DNA of 40,228 bases from JARROD01 sp037384225 (GTDB taxonomy: Bacteria; Pseudomonadota; Gammaproteobacteria; Pseudomonadales; Cellvibrionaceae). The notes beneath the pieces are model-generated. The model did no database searches. It was not told where the DNA came from and worked only from the letters and a program-made list of their open reading frames with translations. Position 1 is the stretch's first letter. Each line of letters starts with the position of its first letter. The translations under genes and the position numbers were made by a program. The stretch spans positions 1 to 40,228 of the forward strand of contig JARROD010000098.1 in assembly GCA_037384225.1 (NCBI GenBank), given 5' to 3'. Below, one piece after another: positions 1-7,847 of the stretch.

Positions 1-154
1 GAAGGCACAAAGACCCCGGGTTATTGAGACGTTATCCAGCAGAAGCACGCCATAGCCCACCACTTGAAAAAGCGACATTTTTGCCCTTTTGCGAGCCATT
101 GGGATTGCTTCCCCCGGCGTATAGCATCTGTTAAGCCAATTTTCTAGCTTTTTG

Positions 155-198
155 TGGACAATACCAATTGCACTATTTATTATTATTTAGCAGTGCAA
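155..198 (+). promoter_or_regulatory. promoter and operator of the parDE-like pair
   Basis: A sigma70-like promoter is visible: -35 TGGACA at 155-160, a 17-nt spacer, and -10 TATTAT at 178-183. An inverted repeat TTGCAC (168-173) / GTGCAA (193-198) lies in the spacer and just past the -10, where a ribbon-helix-helix antitoxin would block transcription. The antitoxin start codon is at 215, with AGAGGA at 203-208 as ribosome binding site. Autorepression is known for ParD families; the match here is by eye. Confidence 0.5.
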
Positions 199-214
199 AA
201 CTAGAGGATCCGCC

Positions 215-484
215 ATGTCCAGCCCCAATGTCACTTTGCGCATATCCGGCAGTTTGCGTGAGCATCTTGATGAGTGTACCGGCCCCAACGGATTATATGA
301 AACCACCAGCGAATACCTACGTGATCTTATACGCCGTGATATGGAACAAAAAGACGCTGAAAAATGGGAGCGCTTGCGTGCGGCGCTGGCAGAAGGGTTG
401 TCAGCGAAAGAATCCGACTATCAACCGATGAGCGCAGACGAAGTTAAGCAACGAGCTCGAAAACGCCACGGCATTTCATCGTGA
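215..484 (+). CDS. ParD-like ribbon-helix-helix antitoxin
   Basis: This 89-residue protein begins with NVTLRISGSLREHL, the usual beta strand and first helix of a CopG/ParD ribbon-helix-helix DNA-binding domain. A charged C-terminal half follows, of the kind that wraps the toxin in ParD families. It is expected to neutralise the ParE-type toxin encoded next and to repress its own promoter with the toxin as co-repressor. The stop codon overlaps the downstream start as GTGA, which implies translational coupling. The ATG at 215 has AGAGGA six bases upstream. The family assignment rests on the N-terminal pattern, the size and the partner gene; substrate and target are not visible in the sequence. 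Confidence 0.85.
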   Translation: MSSPNVTLRISGSLREHLDECTGPNGLYETTSEYLRDLIRRDMEQKDAEKWERLRAALAEGLSAKESDYQPMSADEVKQRARKRHGISS

Positions 485-861
485 ACGGTAAGTATCGTTT
501 TTCCCCAATAGCGGTTGCGCAACTGGACACCCTTTGGGACTATGGTTATCGCCGTTTTGGCATACAACAGGCCGACGATTACCTCGATGGTTTATTTGCC
601 ACGCTAGATGAGATTGCCACCTGCGGGCATTATTTAGGTTTACCGCCTAGACATGTTCCTCCCGACAAGCTAGTCGGTATAACCTCCCTTCCTATCCAAT
701 ATGTTCGCTATCAGCGGGATTATCTCTATTTGCGCACATTGTCGGACGGTACGCTTGGCGTTGTTTGCATACTGGGCGAACGCATGAACACCCCGCGCCG
801 CCTGAAAGAGTTGCTTTCCTCTTCGTTGGTCGAATTTGATGATCCATTAGCGGCGCTGTAA
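481..861 (+). CDS. ParE-like toxin of type II toxin-antitoxin pair
   Basis: A 126-residue protein read from a GTG start that overlaps the antitoxin stop. It begins YRFSPIAVAQLDTLWDYGYRRFG, the typical first strand and helix of the RelE/ParE fold, and has the core strands around residues 75-105 (PIQYVRYQRDYLYLR, then LGVVCILGERMN). ParE toxins inhibit DNA gyrase, while RelE relatives cut mRNA. The residues seen here do not decide between them, although the sequence is closer to ParE in layout. It is somewhat longer than usual (about 95-105) because of an extra C-terminal tail of about 20 residues. It sits beside insertion-sequence debris, consistent with a mobile or cassette-like origin. Confidence 0.8.
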   Translation: MNGKYRFSPIAVAQLDTLWDYGYRRFGIQQADDYLDGLFATLDEIATCGHYLGLPPRHVPPDKLVGITSLPIQYVRYQRDYLYLRTLSDGTLGVVCILGERMNTPRRLKELLSSSLVEFDDPLAAL

Positions 862-895
862 TTTTTCTTACAATCGAATTGAAGGAGTTATCAAT

Positions 896-1477
896 ATGGT
901 CGACGTCCACTTAAAGTGTAGCTGCGGCAAGGTGCAGGGTGTGGCCAAGGAAGTTTCCCCTCATTCCGGCAGTCGCGTGGTGTGCTATTGCGATGATTGC
1001 CAGGCCTTCGCCCGGTTTCTCGGCCGTGAGGTGGATGTACTGGATGAGTACGGCGGTACGGATATCTATCAATTGACTCCGGCTCAGGTATCCATAACCG
1101 ACGGCGCGGAATACTTGCGCTCGATGCGCCTGCGGCCGAAAGGATTGATCCGCTGGTATACGGGCTGTTGCAATACCCCAATCGGAAATACGGTATCCGC
1201 CGCGCTTCCTTTTGTGGGCATGGTTCACAATTTTATGGACGATAAGGGCGCTCGCGATAAGAACCTGGGGGCCGTTCGCCTCTATGTCCATGGTAAATTT
1301 GCGAAAGGGACGCCACCCGTCAAAAAGCTCTACCAGGGTATTCCATTGAGCGCTTTGCCGCGAATCATTTTTAAAATGATTCTTGCAAAGTTACGCGGCA
1401 AGACGCGACCAAACCCCTTCTTTGATAACGAGGGCCATCCAGTCTCCGAACCAGTCTTGACATCCTCCTCTCCCTAA
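896..1477 (+). CDS. DUF6151-type (GFA-like, zinc-binding) protein
   Basis: 193 residues with the cysteine pattern CSCGK near the start, CYCDDCQAF at about 32-40 and a later CC pair in WYTGCCNTP. This matches DUF6151 proteins, which resemble the GFA/CENP-V zinc-binding fold. No reaction is established for the family, and a role in glutathione-adduct or small-thiol chemistry would only be a guess. AAGGAG stands about eight bases before the ATG. The last eight residues (PVLTSSSP) are encoded by DNA that looks like the right end of an IS200/IS605 element, so the natural C-terminus has probably been replaced by an insertion or deletion event. Confidence 0.75.
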   Translation: MVDVHLKCSCGKVQGVAKEVSPHSGSRVVCYCDDCQAFARFLGREVDVLDEYGGTDIYQLTPAQVSITDGAEYLRSMRLRPKGLIRWYTGCCNTPIGNTVSAALPFVGMVHNFMDDKGARDKNLGAVRLYVHGKFAKGTPPVKKLYQGIPLSALPRIIFKMILAKLRGKTRPNPFFDNEGHPVSEPVLTSSSP

Positions 1478-1575
1478 AGGGAAAGAATTCCCGCTAGTCA
1501 CATGACTGTAGGTTCGACCCCATCACTGATACCCTGGCCCTCAGAGAGGGGGGCTCGCCCCTTACTGACATATTG
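1449..1575. mobile_element. probable IS200/IS605-family end remnant
   Basis: The sequence TTGACATCCTCC at 1457-1468, followed by a short hairpin (TCCCT/AGGGA around 1472-1483) and GAATTCCC, matches the layout often found at the right end of IS200/IS605 elements downstream of tnpB. It joins the end of the DUF6151-like gene to the end of a truncated minus-strand frame. The following C-rich stretch to about 1575 belongs to neither gene and is probably part of the same remnant. No transposase is present. The call is from remembered motif layout and needs a comparison with known elements. Confidence 0.4.
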
Positions 1576-1963
1576 AAGCTTGTGTAGGTCACCACATCAT
1601 TGGCCACCTCCTCCAACTTTTTGTTGTCGGCAACGCCAAAGGAGCCGGAGAATGCGCTGGCCGGGAAGATGCCATCACCATCGACCGGGTTGTAGAACTC
1701 GCCATCGAGCGCTGAGGTAATTGATGTGATATCGAAATTTTTGAAAGACCAATTCATGGTCAAATAGCCGCCATCGCCTTTCACTTTGATGTGCCCTGTG
1801 TGGTCGTAGGCACCTTCGTGTGTGTCGAATGACGCTCCGGTAATGGGATTTATACGCGGATTAACGCCAGCGATGTTGGTACCGTCGGTATTGGTGCCAC
1901 GGTTGTGAACACCAATGTTGGTTGGGTTGCTGCGTACACTGAACAGTAGAATATTTAGCTATC
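1494..1963 (-). pseudogene. truncated unrecognised reading frame
   Basis: On the minus strand one frame is open from about 1963 to the stop at 1494. It has no ATG or good ribosome site at its upstream end, which begins directly after a TAG. The product is rich in Gly, Asn and Thr (for example GAYDHTGHIKVKGDGGYL, then SALDGEFYNPVDGDGIFP) and looks like part of a secreted or surface beta-rich protein. The last 20 or so residues (GEPPSLRARVSVMG) come from the adjacent insertion-sequence debris. I do not recognise the family. Both ends look cut, so it is probably a gene fragment left by recombination. Confidence 0.4.
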
Positions 1964-2014
1964 CTATCACCCATTATTTGGGTGTCAACATGTGGTTTTG
2001 AGCGGAAAAAGATA

Positions 2015-2063
2015 AAAATCGAATAAATAATTTTCGTTTTGTTATAAATATGCTCATGTTCGC
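2015..2063. promoter_or_regulatory. possible GlpR half-sites upstream of the hydrolase-glpR-glpD group
   Basis: Three stretches resemble the TTCG/CGAA cores of GlpR operators: AAAATCGAAT (2015-2024), ATTTTCGTTT (2030-2039) and ATGTTCGC (2056-2063). They lie 55-105 bases before the first gene of a three-gene group that includes a GlpR homologue. This fits autoregulation by glycerol 3-phosphate in the intact ancestor, but the sites are short and the region is AT-rich, so chance is a real alternative. Confidence 0.25.
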
Positions 2064-2119
2064 ACGTAATCCTTAACAGACTAATGTGCCTCCACTGTGT
2101 GGGAGCTCTGGAGACTCTT

Positions 2120-3838
2120 ATGACTCATAACAATAAAAATGGCGTTGAGGGGCGCCTGTTGTGGCTTGGTATTGTGATTATGGTGCTAGGCTGCTGGCTG
2201 GCCGCTTCCATTCAAACCGCAGGCGGTGTGCGCGTACAGGATGTGCGTTTTACCGGTAGCAATGGCACGGCCATGAGCGGCTTGTTGTACATTCCACCCA
2301 ATGCGACGGCTGAAACGCCGGCACCGGCCGTACTCGTTGTGCATGGCTACTTTAATTCTCGTGAAGCGCAGGACGGCTTCGCTATCGAATTTTCACGGCG
2401 TGGTTATGTGGTACTGGCCATTGATCAGACCGGGCATGGTTACAGTCAGCCCCCCGCCTTTGCCAACGCCTTTGGCGGTATTGATGGACTTAAATACCTG
2501 CGTTCGTTGGATATTGTCGATAAAAACAATGTAGGGCTTGAAGGCCATAGCATGGGTGGCTGGGCGGTCGTGAATGCTGCAGCGGCGATTCCGGATGGCT
2601 ACAAGGCGTTGGTGCTGGAAGGTTCGAGTACCGGTGCACCCTATGCGCCAGAAGGTACGACCAGTTTTCCCCGTAATCTGGCCGTCGTGTTCAGTCGCTA
2701 TGACGAGGTCCCGGAAATCATGTGGGGCGTCAATAAAGCTACCAACGTGACCAACAGCCAGAAAATGCAAGGTGTTTTCGGCACCAGCGAGACCATTGTG
2801 CCGGGTAAAGTTTATGGTTCTATGGAAGCGGGTAGTGCACGTGTGCTGTATACCCCGGCTGGCACCCATCCAATGGACCACATCTATACCGTTGCCATTG
2901 GTCATGCGGTTGACTGGATGCAGAACAATCTGGATGGCGGTAAGGTCATTCCCGCTGATGATCAAATCTGGTACTGGAAAGAAATTGGCACCCTGGTTGC
3001 GCTGATCGGCTTTGCCGTATTTATTCTCGGTGTTCTCGGCGGCCTACTGAACCTGCCTTATTTTGCTGTGCTGAAAGGTGAACCACAGGTCAGTACAGTC
3101 AAGCGTGACACCCGCTGGTGGATAACGCTGGCTGTGGGTGCATTGATTCCTGCCGCTACCTTTTTGCCGTTTTGTCGTTTGGGTGGTGAAATTATTCCCA
3201 TTAATGGCGTGCTATCGCAGAAGTTCGCCAGCGAAGTGACCTTTTGGGCGTTGTTGAATGTCGTGATTATTCTGAGTTTGGCAAAGGTATTCCGTGCTCA
3301 GGCGGCCCGTGCCATCGACCAGATCGTGCCCTCCATCATATTGGCAGTTTGGGTATTCGCGATTGCTTATGCGGCCGTTGCCATGGCTGATTTCTTCTTC
3401 GAAGTTGATTTTCGTATCTGGTTTATCGCCTTTAAAGTAATGAGTCATGCGCAGGCTGCTGCCTTCGCGGTTTACTTGTTACCTTTTGTCATTTTCTTTG
3501 TGGTGGCGCTTCGTTCACTGCATGTGGCACTCGCGGTGTCGACCGACAGTGCAGTGGTGCAATATCTGGCAAATATTGCAGCACTGGCAGCTGGCTTTGT
3601 GGTGTTTTTGCTGATGCAATACGGTTTGCTCTTTTCTGGTCACAAGCCGGTGCAGTTCCATATATTCGACCCGTTGCGGCTGATCATTTCCATTAACTTT
3701 GTACCATTAATGATTTTTGTTGCTGTCGTGTCCACCTTCGCTTACCGGCACACAGGCCGCTACCTGCCGGGTGCTCTCATATGCGCTGCCTTTGTGACCT
3801 GGTATATGGTGGTGGGTCAGGCAACGCAAGGAGGATAG
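2120..3838 (+). CDS. membrane-embedded alpha/beta hydrolase
   Basis: A 572-residue protein from the ATG at 2120, chosen over an upstream ATG at 2084 because GGAG stands six bases before it. An N-terminal anchor (about residues 13-31) is followed by an alpha/beta hydrolase domain with HGYFNS at about 75-80, the nucleophile elbow GHSMGG at 142-147 (Ser144) and a candidate catalytic His in GTHPMD (about 250). From about residue 290 there are roughly seven hydrophobic segments. The hydrolase domain is thus tethered to a polytopic membrane domain and probably faces the periplasm. The gene ends eight bases before the broken glpR, so the two were probably co-transcribed. The substrate is unknown; an ester or lipid substrate linked to glycerol metabolism is only suggested by the neighbours. 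Confidence 0.8.
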   Translation: MTHNNKNGVEGRLLWLGIVIMVLGCWLAASIQTAGGVRVQDVRFTGSNGTAMSGLLYIPPNATAETPAPAVLVVHGYFNSREAQDGFAIEFSRRGYVVLAIDQTGHGYSQPPAFANAFGGIDGLKYLRSLDIVDKNNVGLEGHSMGGWAVVNAAAAIPDGYKALVLEGSSTGAPYAPEGTTSFPRNLAVVFSRYDEVPEIMWGVNKATNVTNSQKMQGVFGTSETIVPGKVYGSMEAGSARVLYTPAGTHPMDHIYTVAIGHAVDWMQNNLDGGKVIPADDQIWYWKEIGTLVALIGFAVFILGVLGGLLNLPYFAVLKGEPQVSTVKRDTRWWITLAVGALIPAATFLPFCRLGGEIIPINGVLSQKFASEVTFWALLNVVIILSLAKVFRAQAARAIDQIVPSIILAVWVFAIAYAAVAMADFFFEVDFRIWFIAFKVMSHAQAAAFAVYLLPFVIFFVVALRSLHVALAVSTDSAVVQYLANIAALAAGFVVFLLMQYGLLFSGHKPVQFHIFDPLRLIISINFVPLMIFVAVVSTFAYRHTGRYLPGALICAAFVTWYMVVGQATQGG

Positions 3839-3846
3839 AACGCCCC

Positions 3847-4606
3847 ATGTCTGCCAATGCTCGTAAAACCAAAACTGCCGAAGCTCGCCATGATGCCATT
3901 GTTACATTTGTCAGACAGCAGGGTTTCGTGCCCATTAGTTTATTGGCTGAACAGTTAAACGTGACGGTGCAGACGATTCGCCGAGACGTTAACCAGCTTT
4001 CTGATGAAGGCAAAATATCGCGTTTTCATGGGGGGGTGGGGTTGCCTTCAAGTGTAGAGAACATTGAGTACTCTGCGCGCAAAGGCTTGAACATGAGTCC
4101 CGCACTCGTCACTGTTTATCAATATTGGTACCACCACAGAAACGGTTGCTCGCGAATTACTGCAACACGAGGATCTGCGGTTTATTACCAATAACCTGAA
4201 TGTGGCAACCCTGTTGAATGCGCACTCCGATTTCGAAGTGGTTGTGGCCGGTGGCAAGGTGCGCAGCCATGACGGCGGCATTGTGGGACAAACGGCGAAT
4301 GACATGATTTCGCAATTCAGGGTTGATTATGCCGTTATCGGTATCAGTGGTATCGACGATGATGGCACACTGCTGGATTACGACCACGATGAAGTGCGAG
4401 CAACTCAAACCATTATCAGTAATGCACGGCAGGTATTTTTGGTGGCTGATCACACAAAATTTTCTCGTCGGCCCATGGTACGGGCAGGCTCGATTACGCA
4501 GGTGAGCGCACTGTTTACCGACCGCTTACCTCCTGAACCTATTGTAAAAATATTGAAGGCGCACAACGTGAAATTGCATGTGCCAGACAAGGAACCAACA
4601 GAATGA
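3847..4606 (+). pseudogene. glpR: glpR (DeoR-family repressor), frameshifted with internal deletion
   Basis: The N-terminal part has a clear DeoR helix-turn-helix (LLAEQLNVTVQTIRRDVNQL) and the GlpR-like RFHGGVGLPSS. The C-terminal part, in another frame, matches the GlpR sensor domain (INIGTTTETVARELL, then VVAGGKVRSHDGGIVG, then ISGIDDDGTLL and VADHTKFSRR). The frames change near 4097-4105. Compared with E. coli GlpR, about 13 codons between RKGLNMS and PHSSLFINIG are absent, so the lesion is a deletion whose length is not a multiple of three. GlpR represses glycerol 3-phosphate genes and is released by the inducer. The first frame ends at 4194 after 38 or so garbled residues. The stop overlaps the glpD start (ATGA). 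The product should not be functional unless the deletion is an assembly error. Confidence 0.85.
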
Positions 4607-6180
4607 CACAGTGTTATGACATACTCGTGATAGGTGGCGGTATCAATGGTGCAGGTATTGCCCGTGATGCCGTCGGCAGAGGTTTGAAGGTTGCTCTGGT
4701 TGAGCAGTCTGACATTGGCGCGGCCACCTCGTCGGCCAGTACCAAATTAATTCACGGTGGTCTGCGTTATCTGGAGTCTTATGAATTTCGTTTGGTGCGC
4801 GAATCACTCAACGAACGCGAGCTGCTGTTAAATATGGCACCGCATATTATTCACCCGATGGAATTTGTATTACCACACCAGCAAACCTTGCGGCCGCGTT
4901 GGATGGTACGGCTGGGTTTGTTTTTGTACGATCATATTGGCGGTCGTAAAAAATTGCCAGCGTCTCGTTCGATCAAGATCGATGGTACAAAATACGGTAA
5001 TGGCCTGAGTGCATCCATAAAACACGGGTTTGTATATTCTGACTGCCGTGTAGACGACAGCCGCTTAACCTTACTAAACGCTATGGATGCTGCCAATCGA
5101 AGCGCGGTAATTATGCCGCGTACACGTTTTATCGATGCTGAATATCATGGCGAGTATTGGACAGCACGTTGCGAAAATGCTTTAACCAATGAATTGTTTA
5201 CTTTGCAGGCCAAGGTGATTGTTAACGCTGCTGGCCCATGGGCGGGCACTGTGTCTCACACATTTCAGGCCAAGGCTTCGTTACGCCTGGTAAAAGGCAG
5301 TCACATAGTGGTACCTAAACTGTATGAGGGTGAGCACGCTCTATTGTTGCAAAACACTGATGGCCGTGTGGTGTTTACCATTCCCTATCAAAGTGACTAT
5401 ACCCTGATCGGTACCACCGACGAATCGTTTACCGGTGATGCCACGACAGTAGCGATTTCTGATGAAGAAACACAGTACCTGTGTGATGCAGTGAATCAGT
5501 ATTTTGCCAAAACCACTACGGCTGAGAATGTCGTATGGACCTATGCTGGCGTGCGCCCATTGTGGGATGACGAAGCACAAAACAATAACTCAAAAGTGAC
5601 CCGCGACTATCATTTGGAAATGTTGCAAACGCCAGGGCCATTGTTGAATGTGTTTGGTGGTAAGATTACCACCTATCGTTGTTTGGCCGAGTCGGTTATG
5701 GCGCGGTTAGAGAATGTACTGTCATTTGATCGCCATTCGTGGACGTCTACCGAGTGTTTGCCTGGTGGCGATGTTGCCGTAGATGAATTCAATAGTTTTG
5801 TAGCGTCAGTAGCCGAGCGCTGGCCGTTTTTATCCGCATCACTGGTGAAACGCTTGGCGTCTACTTATGGTACCCGCGTAGACATGATTCTTGGGCGTGC
5901 GAAAAGCATGGCTGAGTTGGGCCATGATTTTGGCTTGGGGCTAACTGAAGCAGAAGTGAGTTATTTACAGGTGTACGAATGGGCTATGACCGTAGATGAT
6001 GTTATCTGGCGCAGAACCAAGCTCGGCTTGCAGCGAGACAAACTTGACTTGATGGCATTGGAAAAACTGTTGCACAGAAATGCCAAAAAACGTTATGCAG
6101 CACTGCATCTGCCGGGCAGTAGTGTCAGGGAATCAGGTATACTGCGGACAAATTCGGCGTTTGTTCCGCAAGTTAAGTAA
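4603..6180 (+). CDS. glpD: aerobic glycerol-3-phosphate dehydrogenase
   Basis: 525 residues, close to the usual length of GlpD (about 500). It has the FAD-binding GGGINGAG at 11-18, the family signature STKLIHGGLRYLE at about 46-58, and the later FAD contact GGKITTYR. The enzyme is a membrane-associated flavoprotein that oxidises sn-glycerol 3-phosphate to dihydroxyacetone phosphate and passes electrons to quinone. It overlaps the end of the broken glpR by four bases, so the two form one transcription unit. With the repressor damaged, expression may be constitutive; this is inference. No frame problem is seen in the gene itself. Confidence 0.95.
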   Translation: MTQCYDILVIGGGINGAGIARDAVGRGLKVALVEQSDIGAATSSASTKLIHGGLRYLESYEFRLVRESLNERELLLNMAPHIIHPMEFVLPHQQTLRPRWMVRLGLFLYDHIGGRKKLPASRSIKIDGTKYGNGLSASIKHGFVYSDCRVDDSRLTLLNAMDAANRSAVIMPRTRFIDAEYHGEYWTARCENALTNELFTLQAKVIVNAAGPWAGTVSHTFQAKASLRLVKGSHIVVPKLYEGEHALLLQNTDGRVVFTIPYQSDYTLIGTTDESFTGDATTVAISDEETQYLCDAVNQYFAKTTTAENVVWTYAGVRPLWDDEAQNNNSKVTRDYHLEMLQTPGPLLNVFGGKITTYRCLAESVMARLENVLSFDRHSWTSTECLPGGDVAVDEFNSFVASVAERWPFLSASLVKRLASTYGTRVDMILGRAKSMAELGHDFGLGLTEAEVSYLQVYEWAMTVDDVIWRRTKLGLQRDKLDLMALEKLLHRNAKKRYAALHLPGSSVRESGILRTNSAFVPQVK

Positions 6181-6203
6181 TGCAAGCCAGTGCGGGATTT
6201 GCA

Positions 6204-6320
6204 ATGAGTTTCATCGGGGTGATGTTCGATTCGGAGAAATCCGGCGCGATGTATTCTACCGTACAGACCAATACCGATAAAGCGACTAATCTTATGGGTA
6301 CAACCAATATGTATACCTAA
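6204..6320 (+). other. short open frame, 38 residues, unrecognised
   Basis: Directly after glpD a short frame (MSFIGVMFDSEKSGAMYST, then DKATNLMGTTNMYT) is open and also reads upstream through AGFA, as if it were the C-terminal end of a longer protein whose front has been lost. It has no good ribosome binding site. I do not recognise it. It fills most of the gap between glpD and the broken SYLF gene and may be a remnant of the segment that was inserted here. Confidence 0.25.
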
Positions 6321-6344
6321 TCCCAACCTGGGAGGATATTCGAC

Positions 6345-6865
6345 ATGTACAGCATACAACGCATACTTCTGGCATTCTGTCTCGCGGCAGCATCCGGGCC
6401 GAAGATCTGGACAGGGATTCCCGCCAGGCTTTGCAGACGCTCTATAAAGTCCAACCGATGGCCGAGACACTTTCGCACACAGCAAAGGCGATTCTGGTTT
6501 TTCCGAACATGATCAAAGCCGGCCTCGTATTCGGCGGCAGTTATGGTGAAGGCACGCTGATGAAGGGCTCGACCGTGGTCGATTATTACAACTCGATAGC
6601 CGGATCCTGGGGGCTGCAGATCGGTGCCCAATCCTATGGCTATGCCGTTTTTCTGATGCGCGACAAGGCCGTTGACTATCTCGAAACATCGAAAGGCTGG
6701 GAGATCGGCATTGGTCCAACCGTGGTCCTGGTGGATGAAGGCGTCGCCAAGAACCTTTCGACTACGTCGCTGAAGGATGACGCCTATGCGTTCATCTTCA
6801 GCCAGCAGGGCTTGATGGCCGGCCTGACTATCGAGGGTACAAAAATTTCCCTGATCAAGCGCTAA
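6345..6865 (+). pseudogene. SYLF/YSC84-type lipid-binding protein, frameshifted near the signal peptide
   Basis: GGGAGGA at 6330-6336 precedes the ATG at 6345, which opens a signal-peptide-like start (IQRILLAFCLAAAS). The mature domain is in a different frame: RAEDLDRDSRQALQTLYK, then AKAILVFPNMIKAGLVFGG, GSWGLQIGAQSYGYAVF and DDAYAFIFSQQGLMAGLTI, which is the SYLF/YSC84 domain known from phosphoinositide-binding and bacterial secreted proteins. The switch lies near 6390-6400 and one base is enough to restore it. As read, the signal peptide is not joined to the domain. A start at TTG 6431 or ATG 6458 could only give a cytoplasmic truncated form. The domain is otherwise intact to its stop. The frame change could be mutation or a sequencing error. 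Confidence 0.75.
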
Positions 6866-6871
6866 ACCTGA

Positions 6872-6900
6872 CGGGACAGGCGCCATTGGTGTCTGTCCCG
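6872..6900 (+). terminator. inverted repeat after the SYLF gene
   Basis: CGGGACAG (6872-6879) and CTGTCCCG (6893-6900) form a perfect eight-pair stem with a 13-base loop starting a few bases after the SYLF stop codon. No T-run follows, so it would be a weak or factor-assisted terminator, or an mRNA 3' stabiliser. Confidence 0.3.
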
Positions 6901-7020
6901 ATTCGTCGGCCGTCCCCGGGCATTGAGCGCGTGACAACGGCAAAGATGACAAATCATCAAGCCGCCGCTGCATCCCCGGTCGTGCTGCCGGAGACCCAAT
7001 AATCCTGCAGGAGAATCCAC

Positions 7021-7203
7021 ATGCTTCTGATTAATCTGGTCGTCGTCCTGATCGTGGTTGGCGTGCTGCTTTGGCTCGTCAACACTTACATACCCATGGA
7101 TCGAAAGATCAAGAGCATTCTGAATATCGTTGTCGTCATTGTGCTCTGGCTGCTGTAAGTTTTCGGCGTGCTGGGGTCGTTGGACAGCATACGTATCGGC
7201 TAA
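7021..7203 (+). pseudogene. Thivi_2564-like small membrane protein with in-frame stop
   Basis: The frame starts at ATG 7021 with CAGGAGAA just upstream and encodes a strongly hydrophobic peptide with two membrane segments separated by NTYIPMDRKIKSILNI. A TAA at 7156-7158 ends it at 45 residues, but the same frame continues after the stop with VFGVLGSLDSIRIG and a second TAA at 7201-7203. That continuation matches what I recall as the normal C-terminus of Thivi_2564 family proteins, so the first TAA is probably a nonsense mutation. The first 45 residues alone retain both membrane segments and might still insert. Function is unknown; it lies directly behind the broken SYLF gene and probably arrived with it. 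Confidence 0.6.
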
Positions 7204-7757
7204 AGGTGGTATTGTTATTGCCCCGGCGATGGCTGTGCCACAATTTTTTTATAGAGATTTTGCCCATTACCTTGCCACCCAGGGTTACCACGTCTGGACA
7301 TTTGATTACCGCGGTACCGGTGAGCCACTTAAAGGCTCAATGCGCCGTTCCGCCCCGCTTATGTGGCATTTACTGGCGCCCTTGTTATGTCCACCGTTTG
7401 GTTACTTTCCGGGTGAACGCCTGGGTGTTATCGGCAATATTCCCAGCGCCGCTATGTTTCAATGGCGGCGCTTTAACCTCCGAGTATTTGCTGAGTGGTG
7501 AACCCGGCGCCCGGGAAGCCTACGCCAGCTCCACACTACCGGTGTTGGCTCTCACCTTTGCTGACGATGAGCTACTGCTGGAAAACGGCTCGCGTATGTT
7601 GCACAGCGCCTATACAAAATCTCAAGTAGACTATCGCGTGATTGAGCCCGGCGACTTTGATCTACCGCGAATCGGCCATTTCGGTTTTTTCAAAGCACAC
7701 CACCAAGGATCTTTATGGCCACTGGTTACCAAATGGTTAAGTGGCCGTTGTCAGTAA
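7160..7757 (+). pseudogene. alpha/beta hydrolase remnant lacking the nucleophile region
   Basis: Two frames together resemble one hydrolase of the COG4757 type. Frame one gives GGIVIAPAMAVPQFFYRDF, GYHVWTFDYRGTGEP, then directly PLMWHLLAPLLCPPFGYFPG and ERLGVIGNIP. Frame two, from about 7480, gives LTSEYLLSGEPGAREAY, LPVLALTFADDELL and RIGHFGFFK. In intact relatives about 80 residues, including the GHSxGG nucleophile elbow, stand between the DYRGTG and WHLLAP motifs. Here they are missing. There is also a frame change near 7480. With no nucleophile serine this cannot be an active hydrolase. The remnant starts abruptly within 50 bases of the Thivi_2564-like gene, so that junction is probably a recombination point. 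Confidence 0.7.
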
Positions 7758-7800
7758 TATTTAAGCAGCTAATACTTTTATACTGATCGGCCAACGCGTT

Positions 7801-7829
7801 AAAAATGCAATCAGGCTTATCGCGCCCGA
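7801..7829 (-). terminator. probable terminator of the eCIS operon
   Basis: Read on the minus strand, a six-pair stem (TCGGGC / GCCTGA, with one G-T pair) and a seven-base loop occupy 7811-7829. After five more bases comes a run of five T (7801-7805). It begins about 20 bases past the stop of the last eCIS gene at 7848, the expected place for the operon end. The stem is short, so strength is uncertain. Confidence 0.4.
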
Positions 7830-7847
7830 CTAATGCCCTCCTTGCGC

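Noticed and set aside
1505..1525. tRNA T-arm-like GTAGGTTCGACCCC
   Set aside because: No acceptor stem, anticodon arm or D-arm can be folded around it; it is better explained as insertion-sequence debris.
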